This document shows positions 45,615 to 54,623 of a stretch of 64,000 nucleotides of DNA, piece by piece. Numbering within the stretch: position 1 is the stretch's first letter; each line of letters starts with the position of its first letter. A model generated the notes under the pieces. The model was not told where the DNA came from and ran no database searches. It worked only from the letters and a program-made list of their open reading frames with translations. The stretch comes from Rhizobium leguminosarum bv. viciae USDA 2370 (GTDB taxonomy: Bacteria; Pseudomonadota; Alphaproteobacteria; Rhizobiales; Rhizobiaceae): assembly GCF_002008365.1 (NCBI RefSeq), contig NZ_MRDL01000059.1, positions 592,325-656,324 on the forward strand. The letters run 5' to 3'. The position numbers and the translations under genes are program-made.

Positions 45615-46628
45615 ATGCGTTCTTCACGCAGCCTTTTTCACACCGTCGCTTTTTCGACGCTTCTCGCCGCAGCATCTTTGGCTACCAGCGCCGCACATGC
45701 GGCCGATAAGATCACCATCATGGTCGGCGGTTATGAGAAGCAGATCTATCTGCCCGCCAAGCTTGCCGAATCGCTGGGATACTTCAAGGACGAGGGTCTC
45801 GACGTCGAACTGCTGAATGAAGCTGCCGGCGTCGATGCCGAAAACCAGCTTCTGGCCGGCGCCGTCCAGGGCGTGGTCGGCTTCTACGACCATTGTGTGG
45901 ACCTGCAGGCCAAAGGCAAATTCGTCGAATCCATCGTCCAGTTCAGCCAGGCGCCGGGCGAAGTCGAGATGGTTTCGAGCAAGCACCCTGACATCAAGTC
46001 GCCGGCCGACTTCAAGGGCAAGAGCCTCGGCGTCACTGGTCTCGGCTCGTCCACGAACTTCCTGACCCTCTTCATGGCCTCGAAGGCCGGCCTGAAGCCC
46101 GGCGACGTCGTGACGGTCCCGGTCGGCGCCGGCGGCACCTTCATCGCCGCCATGCAACAGGATCAGATCCAGGCCGGCATGACGACAGAGCCGACGATCT
46201 CGCGCATGATCAAGACCGGCGAGGCGAGCGTGCTTGTCGACATGCGCACGGTCGAGTCGACCCGTCAGGCGCTCGGTGGCACCTATCCGGCCGCCTCACT
46301 CTACATGGAAGCCTCCTGGGTCGACGCACACAAGGAAGAGGCGCAGAAGCTCGCCAACGCCTTCGTCAAGACGCTGCGCTACATCAACACGCATTCAGCT
46401 GCCGAGATCGCGGACAAGATGCCGAAAGACTTCTACGTCGGCGACAAGGACGGTTACATCAAGGCTCTCGACGACGGCAAGGGCATGTTCACACCGGATG
46501 GCGTCATGCCGGAAGACGGTCCGAAGACCGTGCTTGCCGTGCTCTCGGAGTTCTCCAAGAACGTCAAGGGCAAGCAGATCGACCTTTCCAAGACCTATAC
46601 GACGGAGTTCGTCAAGAACGTCAAGTAA
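45615..46628 (+). CDS. ABC transporter substrate-binding protein (NMT1/SsuA/TauA type)
   Basis: 337 residues from ATG 45615 behind AGGAGGAG. The signal peptide ends near TSAAHAA. The mature part begins KITIMVGGYEKQIYLPAKLAESLGYFKDEGLDVEL, the usual opening of NMT1/THI5-like and sulfonate/nitrate binding proteins. GKSLGVTGLGSSTNFLTLFMASKAGL and AGMTTEPTISRM are further family segments. It is the first gene of a complete three-gene transporter. The substrate (sulfonate, nitrate, pyrimidine precursor or aromatic acid) cannot be told. Confidence 0.9.
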   Translation: MRSSRSLFHTVAFSTLLAAASLATSAAHAADKITIMVGGYEKQIYLPAKLAESLGYFKDEGLDVELLNEAAGVDAENQLLAGAVQGVVGFYDHCVDLQAKGKFVESIVQFSQAPGEVEMVSSKHPDIKSPADFKGKSLGVTGLGSSTNFLTLFMASKAGLKPGDVVTVPVGAGGTFIAAMQQDQIQAGMTTEPTISRMIKTGEASVLVDMRTVESTRQALGGTYPAASLYMEASWVDAHKEEAQKLANAFVKTLRYINTHSAAEIADKMPKDFYVGDKDGYIKALDDGKGMFTPDGVMPEDGPKTVLAVLSEFSKNVKGKQIDLSKTYTTEFVKNVK

Positions 46629-46723
46629 GGCGTCGCGTCGCTTCCGGTCCCAACCGGAAGCGGCCTCCCGATCGATCCATGGGCATTGCGTGCACGCGCC
46701 CAAAGCACGCCTCAGGTATCATC

Positions 46724-47542
46724 ATGCAACATGACAAGAACCAGATCCCGGCGATCGAGCTGATCAACGTCAGCCGCCGCTTCGTCTCGCCGACCGGCAA
46801 GTCCCTTACGGCCTTGCGCGATTTCAACATGACGGTCGCCCGCGGGGAGTTCGTCGCCGTCGTCGGCCCTACCGGCTGCGGTAAATCGACGACGCTCAAT
46901 CTTGTGACGGGTCTCGCACGCCCGAGCGCCGGTGAAGTCCGGCTGATGGGCGGGCCGATCACCGGCATTGACCCGCGTGTCGGCTTCGCGTTCCAGACCG
47001 ACGCACTCTTTCCCTGGAAGAACGTGATCGACAACGTCATGGCCGGCCCGCTGTTTCGGGGCAAGTCGCGCACTGAAGCGGAAAAGAGCGCACGCGACTG
47101 GCTGGCCCGCGTCGGCCTTTCGAAATTTCTCCATCACTATCCCCACCAGCTTTCTGGCGGTATGCGCAAGCGCGTCTCCCTGGCCCAGACATTCATCAAC
47201 GAGCCGGAAATCCTGCTGATGGACGAGCCGTTTTCGGCTCTCGACGTGCAGACCCGCACGGTCATGCATGAAGAGCTCTTGAAACTGTGGGCGGAGCGCA
47301 AGGCCTCGGTGGTGTTCGTGACCCACGACCTCGAAGAGGCTGTCGCCCTCGCCGACAAGGTCTACGTCCTGACCGCCGGCCCTGCGACGGTAAAGTCGGT
47401 CTATACGATCGATCTCCCCCGCCCGCGCGTCGTGTCGGAAATCCGCTACGAGCAGAGCTTCATCGACTATTGCAAGACGATCTGGGAGGACCTGCGCGAG
47501 GAGGTCGAGACCAGCTACCGCCGCGCAAGCGAAGCGGCCTGA
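46724..47542 (+). CDS. ABC transporter ATPase (SsuB/TauB/NrtD type)
   Basis: 272 residues from ATG 46724; an upstream ATG at 46679 has no ribosome site. Walker A GPTGCGKST, signature LSGGMRKRVSLA (Met variant usual in this group), Walker B LLMDEPFSALD and His switch VTHDLEEA. The C-terminus is short, without the MalK-type regulatory domain, as expected. It lies between its binding-protein and permease genes. Confidence 0.93.
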   Translation: MQHDKNQIPAIELINVSRRFVSPTGKSLTALRDFNMTVARGEFVAVVGPTGCGKSTTLNLVTGLARPSAGEVRLMGGPITGIDPRVGFAFQTDALFPWKNVIDNVMAGPLFRGKSRTEAEKSARDWLARVGLSKFLHHYPHQLSGGMRKRVSLAQTFINEPEILLMDEPFSALDVQTRTVMHEELLKLWAERKASVVFVTHDLEEAVALADKVYVLTAGPATVKSVYTIDLPRPRVVSEIRYEQSFIDYCKTIWEDLREEVETSYRRASEAA

Positions 47543-47553
47543 GGGAGGATATC

Positions 47554-48435
47554 ATGGCACACACCACACTTGAGGCCGGTTCGGCCACCATGTTTCGGCC
47601 GGGCACGTCGGACACAGAAATCGAGGCATCGGCGCTGAAGGCAATGCGCCGGCGCAAGACGCTGGTGCGCTTCTGGCAGATCGCCATCCTGGTCTTCGTG
47701 ATCGGCATGTGGGAGCTGTCTTCCAACATGCAGTGGATCGATCCGTTCTTCTATTCGAGCCCAAGCGGCGTCGTTCAGCGCCTCTACGAATGGGCAACCG
47801 AGGGCACCACGGAAGGTTCTCTCTGGTATAATCTATGGGTGACGATGGAGGAGGCCCTGATCGGCTTCTTCGCGGGATCGATCACCGGCGTCTTCGTCGG
47901 CATCGGTCTTGGCCGCAACCGCTTCCTGTCGGACATTTTCTCCGTCTACATCAAGGCGATCAACTCGATACCGCGCGTCGTTCTCGCCCCCATCTTCATC
48001 ATGATCATGGGTCTCGGCCTGCCCTCCAAGGTTGCACTCGCCTTCATCATGGTGTTCTTCGTGGTGTTTGCAAACGCCTTCCAGGGCGTGCGCGAGGCCG
48101 ACCGCAATATGATCGCCAACGCCCGCATTCTCGGCGCCTCGGATTGGCAGGTCACCCGCACCGTGGTCATCCCATCGGCGATGAGCTGGATCTTCGCCAG
48201 TCTGCACGTGTCCTTCGGTTTCGCGATCATCGGCGCAATCGTCGGCGAATTCGTCGGCGCCCGCTTCGGTATCGGCCAGCTCATCTCGATCGCCAAGGGG
48301 ACGTTCGACGCGGCCGGCATGTTCGCGGCAATCCTCCTCGTCATGGTCGTCACGCTTTTTGCCGAATACATCATGACATTGATCGAGAACCGCCTGGCGA
48401 AATGGCGTCCGCAGCAGCACCTCGATACCCAGTGA
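47554..48435 (+). CDS. ABC transporter permease (SsuC/TauC type)
   Basis: 293 residues, about six membrane helices, first FWQIAILVFVIGMWELSS. The BPD_transp_1 loop reads ADRNMIANARILGASDWQVTRTVVIPSAM. ATG 47554 follows GAGGGAGGAT. It is the last gene of the transporter operon, followed by a strong terminator. Confidence 0.93.
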   Translation: MAHTTLEAGSATMFRPGTSDTEIEASALKAMRRRKTLVRFWQIAILVFVIGMWELSSNMQWIDPFFYSSPSGVVQRLYEWATEGTTEGSLWYNLWVTMEEALIGFFAGSITGVFVGIGLGRNRFLSDIFSVYIKAINSIPRVVLAPIFIMIMGLGLPSKVALAFIMVFFVVFANAFQGVREADRNMIANARILGASDWQVTRTVVIPSAMSWIFASLHVSFGFAIIGAIVGEFVGARFGIGQLISIAKGTFDAAGMFAAILLVMVVTLFAEYIMTLIENRLAKWRPQQHLDTQ

Positions 48436-48468
48436 TCAAATCGACCTCCTCCCAAGGCAGATCGAACT

Positions 48469-48499
48469 GAAGGCCGGGCGCGATGCCCGGCCTTCTTTT
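48469..48499. terminator. Strong bidirectional terminator
   Basis: Eleven-base stem GAAGGCCGGGC / GCCCGGCCTTC with a 5-base loop and TTTT on the right. It lies between the permease stop (48435) and the end of the convergent sensor kinase gene (48518), so it serves mainly the plus strand. Confidence 0.9.
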
Positions 48500-48517
48500 C
48501 ATTTGATGCACTTAGGT

Positions 48518-49918
48518 CTAAGCGAGCGGCAGCCGCACCGTCACGACGAGCCCACCGCCTTCCGCGTCATCGAGCGAGACTGAACCTCCAGCGCCTTCGA
48601 CGACCTCCCGAACGATCGCTAGCCCCAGACCACTCCCCTCGGCTTCAGTCCCCATGATCCGGTAGAAGCGTTCGAAAACCTGTTCGCGCTCCCCGCTCGG
48701 AATACCCGGCCCGTTGTCCTCGACGGTCACGACGGCGTTGCCGTCCGCCTGCCCGACGGCGACGGTCACCCGTCCGTTCGGGCGGGTATAGCGGATCGCA
48801 TTGTCTATGAGGTTGACCAACATCTCGCGCAACATCGTCGCGTCGCCGTCGACAATGACCGGGCGGACGGCTTCCAGGCCGACGTCGATGTTGCGCTTGA
48901 GCGCCTCTTCAGCATGCGCTTCCAGGATCTCGCGGGCAGCCTTCGTAAGGTCGGTCGCATCGCTCCGGGGGCGCCGGCTTCCGGGCTCGGCCCGCGATAA
49001 GGTGAGGAGCTGGCTGGCAAGACGCGAAATCTGTTTCGTGCTGGTGCGAAGGGCGAAAAGCGCCTCGTCGCGGCGAGCAGCATCGGCTTCGCGGGCCGCC
49101 ACGCTCGCCTGCGTCGAAATCAGCGCCAGGGGGGTTCGCAGTTGATGCGCCGCATTCGATACGAACCGTCGCTGCGCGGCCATCTGGTTCTGGACGCGCT
49201 CCATGTAGTCGTTCAGGGCGTGAACGAGCGGCTGCAGCTCGCTCTGCACCATCTCCGGCGGCAGCGGATCGAGACGGTTGCGCCCGCGCTGGCGCAGGGC
49301 GTCCCGCAGCCTCAGCGCAGGAGCCAGGCCACGCTGCAGGCCGAGGATGGTCACCAGGCTTGCGACGAAGACGAGCACGAACTGCTTCGAAAAATCTGAG
49401 AGCCACAATTGCCTTCGCATCGCATACTGGCTGTTATGCGTAACGGCGACGGTCACGGAGATCGCGCCGTCATCGGGAAGGCCGACGACAGGATGGTCGA
49501 GCATCATGACGCGAACATCGGCACCGTGGAACGTGCGATCCTCACCGGTGCGCTGGACGGCCGGCAACGGCAGGTCGGGAAAGCCGCTGACCAGACTGCC
49601 CCATGCGGTAATCACCTGATAAGATACACGGTCGCCGAAGCCCGTATCAAACATCTCCAGCGCGGAAGGCGGCACGTCCACCTGAACATTGCCGCCCTCG
49701 TCGACACGGACGGCTTCGGCAATGACGCGCGCCGACGCCAGAAGTGTTCGATCCGTCACCAGCTTTGCTGTGGCGTCAGCCGTCCAGAAGCTGTCGTAAA
49801 GATTGAAACCGATCGCGCCGAACAGGGTCAGCAGCACCCAGCAGAGCAACTGCACCCTCAGGCTCTGGCTGAGCCGCGCGATCGTCGCGCCCACCTTGGT
49901 GACGAGGCTACTGGACAT
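48518..49918 (-). CDS. Sensor histidine kinase (TctE-like)
   Basis: 466 residues from ATG 49918, which overlaps the response-regulator gene by 11 bases. A membrane helix (VQLLCWVLLTLFGAIGFNLY) is followed by a periplasmic domain of about 130 residues of the TctE/2CSK_N kind, a second helix, a HAMP-like linker, the H-box SNAAHQLRTPLA (His258), N-box NLIDNAIRYTR, and G-boxes VEDNGPGIP and GSGLGLAIV. TctE-like kinases usually sense carboxylates and control uptake systems. Facing the NMT1-type transporter, it may control it. Confidence 0.92.
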   Translation of the reverse strand: MSSSLVTKVGATIARLSQSLRVQLLCWVLLTLFGAIGFNLYDSFWTADATAKLVTDRTLLASARVIAEAVRVDEGGNVQVDVPPSALEMFDTGFGDRVSYQVITAWGSLVSGFPDLPLPAVQRTGEDRTFHGADVRVMMLDHPVVGLPDDGAISVTVAVTHNSQYAMRRQLWLSDFSKQFVLVFVASLVTILGLQRGLAPALRLRDALRQRGRNRLDPLPPEMVQSELQPLVHALNDYMERVQNQMAAQRRFVSNAAHQLRTPLALISTQASVAAREADAARRDEALFALRTSTKQISRLASQLLTLSRAEPGSRRPRSDATDLTKAAREILEAHAEEALKRNIDVGLEAVRPVIVDGDATMLREMLVNLIDNAIRYTRPNGRVTVAVGQADGNAVVTVEDNGPGIPSGEREQVFERFYRIMGTEAEGSGLGLAIVREVVEGAGGSVSLDDAEGGGLVVTVRLPLA

Positions 49919-50576
49919 GTCTGAGGAGATAGCCAAGCCCGCGCAACGTGGCAATCTGAACCGAACTGCCCTCGAGCTTCTTTCGCAGCCTGTGGACGTA
50001 GATTTCGATGGCGCTCGGATCCGCCTCGTCGTCGAAACCGAACACGCTTTCGGAAAGGGCGGCTTTCGAGACGGTGTTGCCAAGCTTCATGACGAGTTGC
50101 TCAAGCACGGCATATTCACGCGGCGTCAGTTGCAGCGGCTCGCCTGCGACGAAAAACTGCCGCGTCCCGCCGGAGAAGCGCAGGTTGCCGACGGTAATCT
50201 CGGATGATGCCCGGTCCTGGCCGCGGCGGACCACCGCACGAATCCTCGCTTCGAGCTCGGCGATTTCGAAGGGTTTGGCGAGATAGTCGTCGGCGCCGCT
50301 GTCAAGCCCTGCAACACGGCCGTCCAGGCTCGCATTCGCGGTCAAGATGATGACCGGCAGCTTGTTTCCGGACTGCCGCAATCGCTTCAACAGCGTCAAT
50401 CCGTCAAGCTTGGGCAGCGCCAGGTCGAGGATCATCGCCGAATACTCCGCCACCTTGAGCATATGCTCCGCGTCCTCGCCGTCATGGGCAATGTCGATAG
50501 CGTATTGCGCCTGTCGCAGGGCTTTACCCAGCCAGGCCGCCAGATCCTTGTTGTCCTCCACCACAAGCAGTCTCAT
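49908..50576 (-). CDS. OmpR/PhoB-family response regulator (TctD-like)
   Basis: 222 residues. Receiver domain with acidic pocket VVEDNKD, phospho-Asp51 (MILDLALPKLDG), Thr in ILTANA and the conserved Lys in LAKPF. The C-terminal winged helix (about 125-220) contains LTPREYAVLEQLVMKLGN and VYVHRLRKKL-like EIYVHRLRKKLEG. It is first in a two-gene operon with the kinase. The direct repeat at 45507 is a candidate binding site. Confidence 0.94.
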   Translation of the reverse strand: MRLLVVEDNKDLAAWLGKALRQAQYAIDIAHDGEDAEHMLKVAEYSAMILDLALPKLDGLTLLKRLRQSGNKLPVIILTANASLDGRVAGLDSGADDYLAKPFEIAELEARIRAVVRRGQDRASSEITVGNLRFSGGTRQFFVAGEPLQLTPREYAVLEQLVMKLGNTVSKAALSESVFGFDDEADPSAIEIYVHRLRKKLEGSSVQIATLRGLGYLLRHVQ

Positions 50577-50675
50577 CTGACCTTCCTAGCACGTGCAAAC
50601 GGTCTGACAAGCGTGACACAGTTTCCACCGCTGATACCTGGCCTCTGTTCCCGACCGAAGCAGAAGGAGATGGTA

Positions 50676-51584
50676 TCACCTGCGATCGGTCTCCGCGTCG
50701 TCAAGACGAACGCTGACAGGAACGGAAGTTTTCAGGCGCCCATGAGCCCTCCCGGAATCGCCTTCGACCGCAACCGGGACGTCCTGGTCTCCAGCACCCG
50801 ACGCCTCGATTCCCCAGATTTCGATCTGGGTCAGCGCCGGATAGGGCGAGGCGTCCTCGGCCTTGATCAGCCTGTGCAGTTCCACCCATTCGACGATGCA
50901 GGGCTCTATCAGAAAGGCTTGAGCGACGCCCGATTTCACCAACGGAAAACAGGAGGTCTTGCCGTTCGAGAAGGTGACGCTGGCCTTTTCCCACCAGGAA
51001 TCATGCGGAAAGTCGGCCCGGAGATAGAAAACGATCTCGTCGATCCTGACCGGCCGGCCGAATTCCACCGTTAGCGCCGCGTGAGGATCGCGATTGATGC
51101 CCCAGCTCGTATAGGGCCAGAAGCCGTGATCATCGTTGGCCTTTTCGCCGTCGATCGCGTTACGCGCGGCAAAGACCGCTTCGCCCCGGGTTTCGACATT
51201 GGCGCGCGCATGCGGAAACAGCGTCCGATTGGCGTGATCGTCCCAGGGGTTGAGAGCGAGATTGCGCCGGTGAATGATCTCGTCCGGCCGCGTGCTTCGC
51301 GCTGATAGCCGGTGGATATCGCCCCTGAAGGCATTCGGGGAATAGGGCTTGCGTTTGTCGCCGAAGGGCACAGCGAGCGAATAGGCGCATTCCTTCATAT
51401 AGACCAGGCCGGGTTGGATCGCGCCATCAAGGGAGAGGAAGACATGTCCGGGCTCGGAGACCTCCACGACCACGCGATCGCCTTCGCGATAGCTCTGGCG
51501 ATAGACCAGGAACGTCTCGTCCCGGCCTGCGGAACTGGCCAGCACTGCCCCATCGGCATCCACGATCTTCAGCGTCAATTCCAT
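50676..51584 (-). CDS. Discoidin-like (F5/8 type C) carbohydrate-binding protein
   Basis: 302 residues; I do not recognise a named family for the whole. The first part (1-100) looks beta-rich (LVYRQSYREGDRVVVEVSEPGHVFLSLDGA). The second (about 120-260) resembles a discoidin/CBM32 sandwich: NVETRGEAVFAARNAIDGEKANDDHGFWPYTSWG, LTVEFGRPVRIDEIVFYLR and LTQIEIWGIE. There is no signal peptide, so any glycan binding happens in the cytoplasm. It lies downstream of the lyase gene, separated by a palindromic repeat. ATG 51584 has GGGGAGGA upstream. Confidence 0.65.
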   Translation of the reverse strand: MELTLKIVDADGAVLASSAGRDETFLVYRQSYREGDRVVVEVSEPGHVFLSLDGAIQPGLVYMKECAYSLAVPFGDKRKPYSPNAFRGDIHRLSARSTRPDEIIHRRNLALNPWDDHANRTLFPHARANVETRGEAVFAARNAIDGEKANDDHGFWPYTSWGINRDPHAALTVEFGRPVRIDEIVFYLRADFPHDSWWEKASVTFSNGKTSCFPLVKSGVAQAFLIEPCIVEWVELHRLIKAEDASPYPALTQIEIWGIEASGAGDQDVPVAVEGDSGRAHGRLKTSVPVSVRLDDAETDRR

Positions 51585-51597
51585 GCTCGTCCTCCCC

Positions 51598-51711
51598 AGA
51601 GCATGATGCCGAAAAGTGTGAGCGATTTTCGGACGACATCATGCTCTAACTCTTTAATTTAGAACAGGATTCAGATTTCAGGCCGACCCGGCCTAAAATC
51701 ATCCTGTTCTA
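51598..51711. repeat. Mosaic palindromic repeat (two hairpins), RIME-like
   Basis: Hairpin 1: AGAGCATGATG / CATCATGCTCT (51598-51647) with inner arms CCGAAAA / TTTTCGG. Hairpin 2: TAGAACAGGAT / ATCCTGTTCTA (51660-51711) with inner arms AGGCCG / CGGCCT. The combination is a well-known composite of Rhizobium intergenic regions. The outer end overlaps the last codon positions of the lyase gene and provides its TAG stop. Confidence 0.85.
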
Positions 51712-53505
51712 GACGATCCGCAATCTCAGGAGCCTGCCGGCAAACGGCAGGCGCAGCCGATAGATTTTCTCGGGCCAGGCCGATCTCAGCCGGGCGTCGT
51801 CCACGACGATTTCATCAATTTCGATCTCGCCGGTGCCATCGACGAAAATTCTGCCGAGGTCGGCCAGATCGATCCTATCGGGGCCGACAGTCGGCACCAC
51901 GCATGTCATCAGAGACAGGACCGCCGGCTTGCCCCCGTCATAGGTGTCGACGATCTCGACGTGGCGGCCGCGCAGCAGGGAAACGACGCGCCGGTAGCTG
52001 TGCAGCTGCGCCTCGGGGGAATAGGCGCCTGATATATCGAGCGATATGCGCGCGCTCCGTTCGTCAAACTCGACCTCGACATCGCGCGCGCCAAAGGCTT
52101 CGCCGGCCGACTGCATGACGCCTGCGAATGTCGGCAGGTTGTGGAAAGCCGACTGCATCGTCCATATCTCGTAGCGCCGCGCCGAAAAGGTCTTTGCGGT
52201 ATAGGTCTCGACGCCGACATCGATCAGGAACGGATGTCCGTTCTTGTAAAGCGTGACACTTCCGACATCGTTATGATTGTGGCCCTCGCCATTGTTGCCG
52301 CCCTTGACGGCAAGCGAAAACTGCCGGTCGCGGGCGATGAACAGGCCGATGCCGGGATAGAAGATATCGCGCCCGGATGCAGGAGGTGGCTCGGCGGCGG
52401 CGGGGATTGCAGGGCCGACCAGCAGTTCCTGCACGCGATACCAGAGGTTCCATTCCCCGGGCAGGTGCGGATTGTCGGAAGCGGCCCTGTCGGATGCAGC
52501 GAACTCAGCCAGCATCTCAGAGCCGACCGCCTGTCCGAACAGGTATTCCCGCGCGCTGCAGGGTTCGACCACCGCGGAGGAATCCGCGAAGTTGAAATAG
52601 TAGCGGCCGGCCACATGCATATGGGCAATATATTCGGCCATGTTGCGGATCTTCGGCTGCTGCCAGACCCCGGCGAACAGGCCGGGCGCCACGGCATCCA
52701 GGATGGTCAACGCGCCATGCAGGCAGAGTGCGGCGTGGCGGTAGTAGAGCACGCCCTCCTCGCAGGCCCCGTCCTCGGCATAGTCCTTCAGGAAGGCGTC
52801 GAGGCTGCCGAGCGCCTTTCTGACGACGGCGTGACGCGTGGGCTGATCGGTTTTCAGGGAGAAGACCGTCAACAGGACGTTCTGGCTTATCCACGCCGTC
52901 CAGTTGTTCATCCGCTCCTGACCGCGGCCCATCCACCAGAAATGCCGGCCGAGATAGGGCGAAAGGATGCGGGTTTCGATCTCGCGTTCCACGCGTGCCG
53001 TAATCTCGGGGCTGATGCCGTCGAGCTCGTCGCGAAGCAATGCAACGATGGTGGCAAGCAGCGCCGCCGTTTCGGCGGCGAAGAGATCGACGACAGGCTG
53101 CGAATTGTCGGGAAGCGGCAGGCGCGCGCCGCTTCGTTCATAGGCGTTATGCGCCGGAAGCTGCCACCCGCTCTCCTCCGCAATCAGGAAGATGCCGTCG
53201 ACGACCTTCGGCAGGAACCGCGCCTTGCCTTCGATGAGTTCGCCGAGCACCAGATTGTTGAGCATCCGCCGCCGCGTGAAATAAAGCTCCTCGAAGCGCG
53301 CGCGGTTGCCCGTTGCGGTGAACTCCCGGTAATCCGAAGCCGCAATCAGCGGCAAGGCGCGCGCAAGCGTCTCTTCGGCCTCGCGAATGATCAGATCCCG
53401 TACCGCTTGCGGCACAGCGCTCCATCTGGCGCGATCGGAGCAGACCGCCCCGGGCGTGAAATCGCCCAGCACATCCGGCAGCTCCCCTGAAATCTCGCTG
53501 AGCAT
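51709..53505 (-). CDS. Heparinase II/III-like polysaccharide lyase, cytoplasmic
   Basis: 598 residues. A helical toroid (about 40-360), including RGQERMNNWTAWISQNVLL and YYFNFADSSAVVEP, is followed by a beta-sandwich with the family segment GNNGEGHNHNDVGSVTLYKNG and DVGVETYTAKTFSARRYEIW. Heparinase II/III-type enzymes eliminate next to uronic acids, leaving unsaturated ends for a GH88 hydrolase, and one is encoded nearby. There is no signal peptide, unlike most secreted lyases. ATG 53505 follows GGGGAGAG. The stop lies in a mosaic repeat. Confidence 0.88.
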   Translation of the reverse strand: MLSEISGELPDVLGDFTPGAVCSDRARWSAVPQAVRDLIIREAEETLARALPLIAASDYREFTATGNRARFEELYFTRRRMLNNLVLGELIEGKARFLPKVVDGIFLIAEESGWQLPAHNAYERSGARLPLPDNSQPVVDLFAAETAALLATIVALLRDELDGISPEITARVEREIETRILSPYLGRHFWWMGRGQERMNNWTAWISQNVLLTVFSLKTDQPTRHAVVRKALGSLDAFLKDYAEDGACEEGVLYYRHAALCLHGALTILDAVAPGLFAGVWQQPKIRNMAEYIAHMHVAGRYYFNFADSSAVVEPCSAREYLFGQAVGSEMLAEFAASDRAASDNPHLPGEWNLWYRVQELLVGPAIPAAAEPPPASGRDIFYPGIGLFIARDRQFSLAVKGGNNGEGHNHNDVGSVTLYKNGHPFLIDVGVETYTAKTFSARRYEIWTMQSAFHNLPTFAGVMQSAGEAFGARDVEVEFDERSARISLDISGAYSPEAQLHSYRRVVSLLRGRHVEIVDTYDGGKPAVLSLMTCVVPTVGPDRIDLADLGRIFVDGTGEIEIDEIVVDDARLRSAWPEKIYRLRLPFAGRLLRLRIV

Positions 53506-53666
53506 GTCTCTCCCCGTACCGGAAAAGCATCGATGGGCGTTTGGTCTGCATGCTCACCTATCATATGTATTTTGCGCTTTCCATAAAATTCGTATGACCT
53601 ATTCAGAACTTGTTTGACCAATACCGGATATGTGCTATGTCGTTGCTGGAGGAAGAGGAGGCATCG
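53506..53666. promoter_or_regulatory. Divergent promoter region with inverted half-sites
   Basis: AT-rich gap between the lyase gene (minus) and the transporter/GH88 operon (plus). TCATATG at 53561-53567 and CGTATGA at 53591-53597 form inverted half-sites (TCATAYG) 30 bases apart, three helical turns. No regulator gene of the locus adjoins, so the protein that would bind is unknown. Confidence 0.4.
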
Positions 53667-54623
53667 GTGTCCCTATCGAATTCGGTCATCGCGACGGATG
53701 GCGCCATGGCAACCTCCGGTCGGAAGGTCGCGGTCCTGTCCAAGCGCCAGCGCAGGATCCGCAACGCGCTCGTCGCCTATTCCTTCATCGCGCCGAACTT
53801 CATCGGCTTTGCCGTCTTCACGCTCGGCCCGATCCTGTTCGCCTTCGTGCTTGCCTTCATGCATTGGGACGGTTCGAATGCGATCACCTTCGCCGGCCTC
53901 GACAATTTCTGGCGGCTCTTCGATGACAAGGCTTTTATCGCGGCGTTCTGGAACACGGTCATCTATACGGTCGCTTCCGTGCCGGCGACGCTCATATGCG
54001 CGCTTGGCCTTGCCGTACTTCTCAACCAGAAGATCGCGGGGCGCGATTTCTTCCGCACAGCGATGTTCTTCCCCTATGTCGCCTCGCTGGTGGCCGTCGC
54101 GGTCGTCTGGAACATGATCTTCAATCCCGAGATGGGACCGGTGAACATGATCCTCTACACGCTCGGCCTCGATCCCAAGAACATGCCGGGATGGGCGGCC
54201 GATCGCCACTGGGCGATGGTGACGGTGATCCTCTTCGGCATCTGGAAGAACATGGGCTATTACATGGTCATCTATCTGGCCGGCCTGCAGGGCATCAATT
54301 CGGAGCTCTATGAGGCCGCCGATCTCGATGGCGCCAATTCCTGGCAGAAGTTCATCCATGTCACGGTGCCGCAGCTCGGGCCGACGACCTTCTTCGTCAC
54401 CGTCATGCTGACGATCCAGTCCTTCAAGGTGTTCGACCAGATCTACATGATCACCCAGGGCGGACCCGGCACCTCGACGCTCGTCCTCGTCTACCACATC
54501 TATAACGAGGCCTTCATTTCCTGGGATCTCGGCTATTCCAGCATGGTTGCGCTCGTTCTGTTCTTCCTCGTGCTCGCCGTCACCGTCTTCCAGTTCCGGC
54601 GCCAGAGGGAGGATGGTGAATGA
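53667..54623 (+). CDS. ABC sugar transporter permease (CUT1, MalF-like), acidic-oligosaccharide locus
   Basis: 318 residues from GTG 53667, which has GAGGAGG five bases upstream; ATG 53640 in frame is an alternative whose codons contain that site. First helix VAYSFIAPNFIGFAVFTLGPILFAF; EAA loop EAADLDGANSWQKFIHVTVP. It is the first gene of permease - permease - GH88 - ATPase - YesL-like - binding protein - DUF2264, all on the plus strand and tightly packed. Confidence 0.92.
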   Translation: MSLSNSVIATDGAMATSGRKVAVLSKRQRRIRNALVAYSFIAPNFIGFAVFTLGPILFAFVLAFMHWDGSNAITFAGLDNFWRLFDDKAFIAAFWNTVIYTVASVPATLICALGLAVLLNQKIAGRDFFRTAMFFPYVASLVAVAVVWNMIFNPEMGPVNMILYTLGLDPKNMPGWAADRHWAMVTVILFGIWKNMGYYMVIYLAGLQGINSELYEAADLDGANSWQKFIHVTVPQLGPTTFFVTVMLTIQSFKVFDQIYMITQGGPGTSTLVLVYHIYNEAFISWDLGYSSMVALVLFFLVLAVTVFQFRRQREDGE

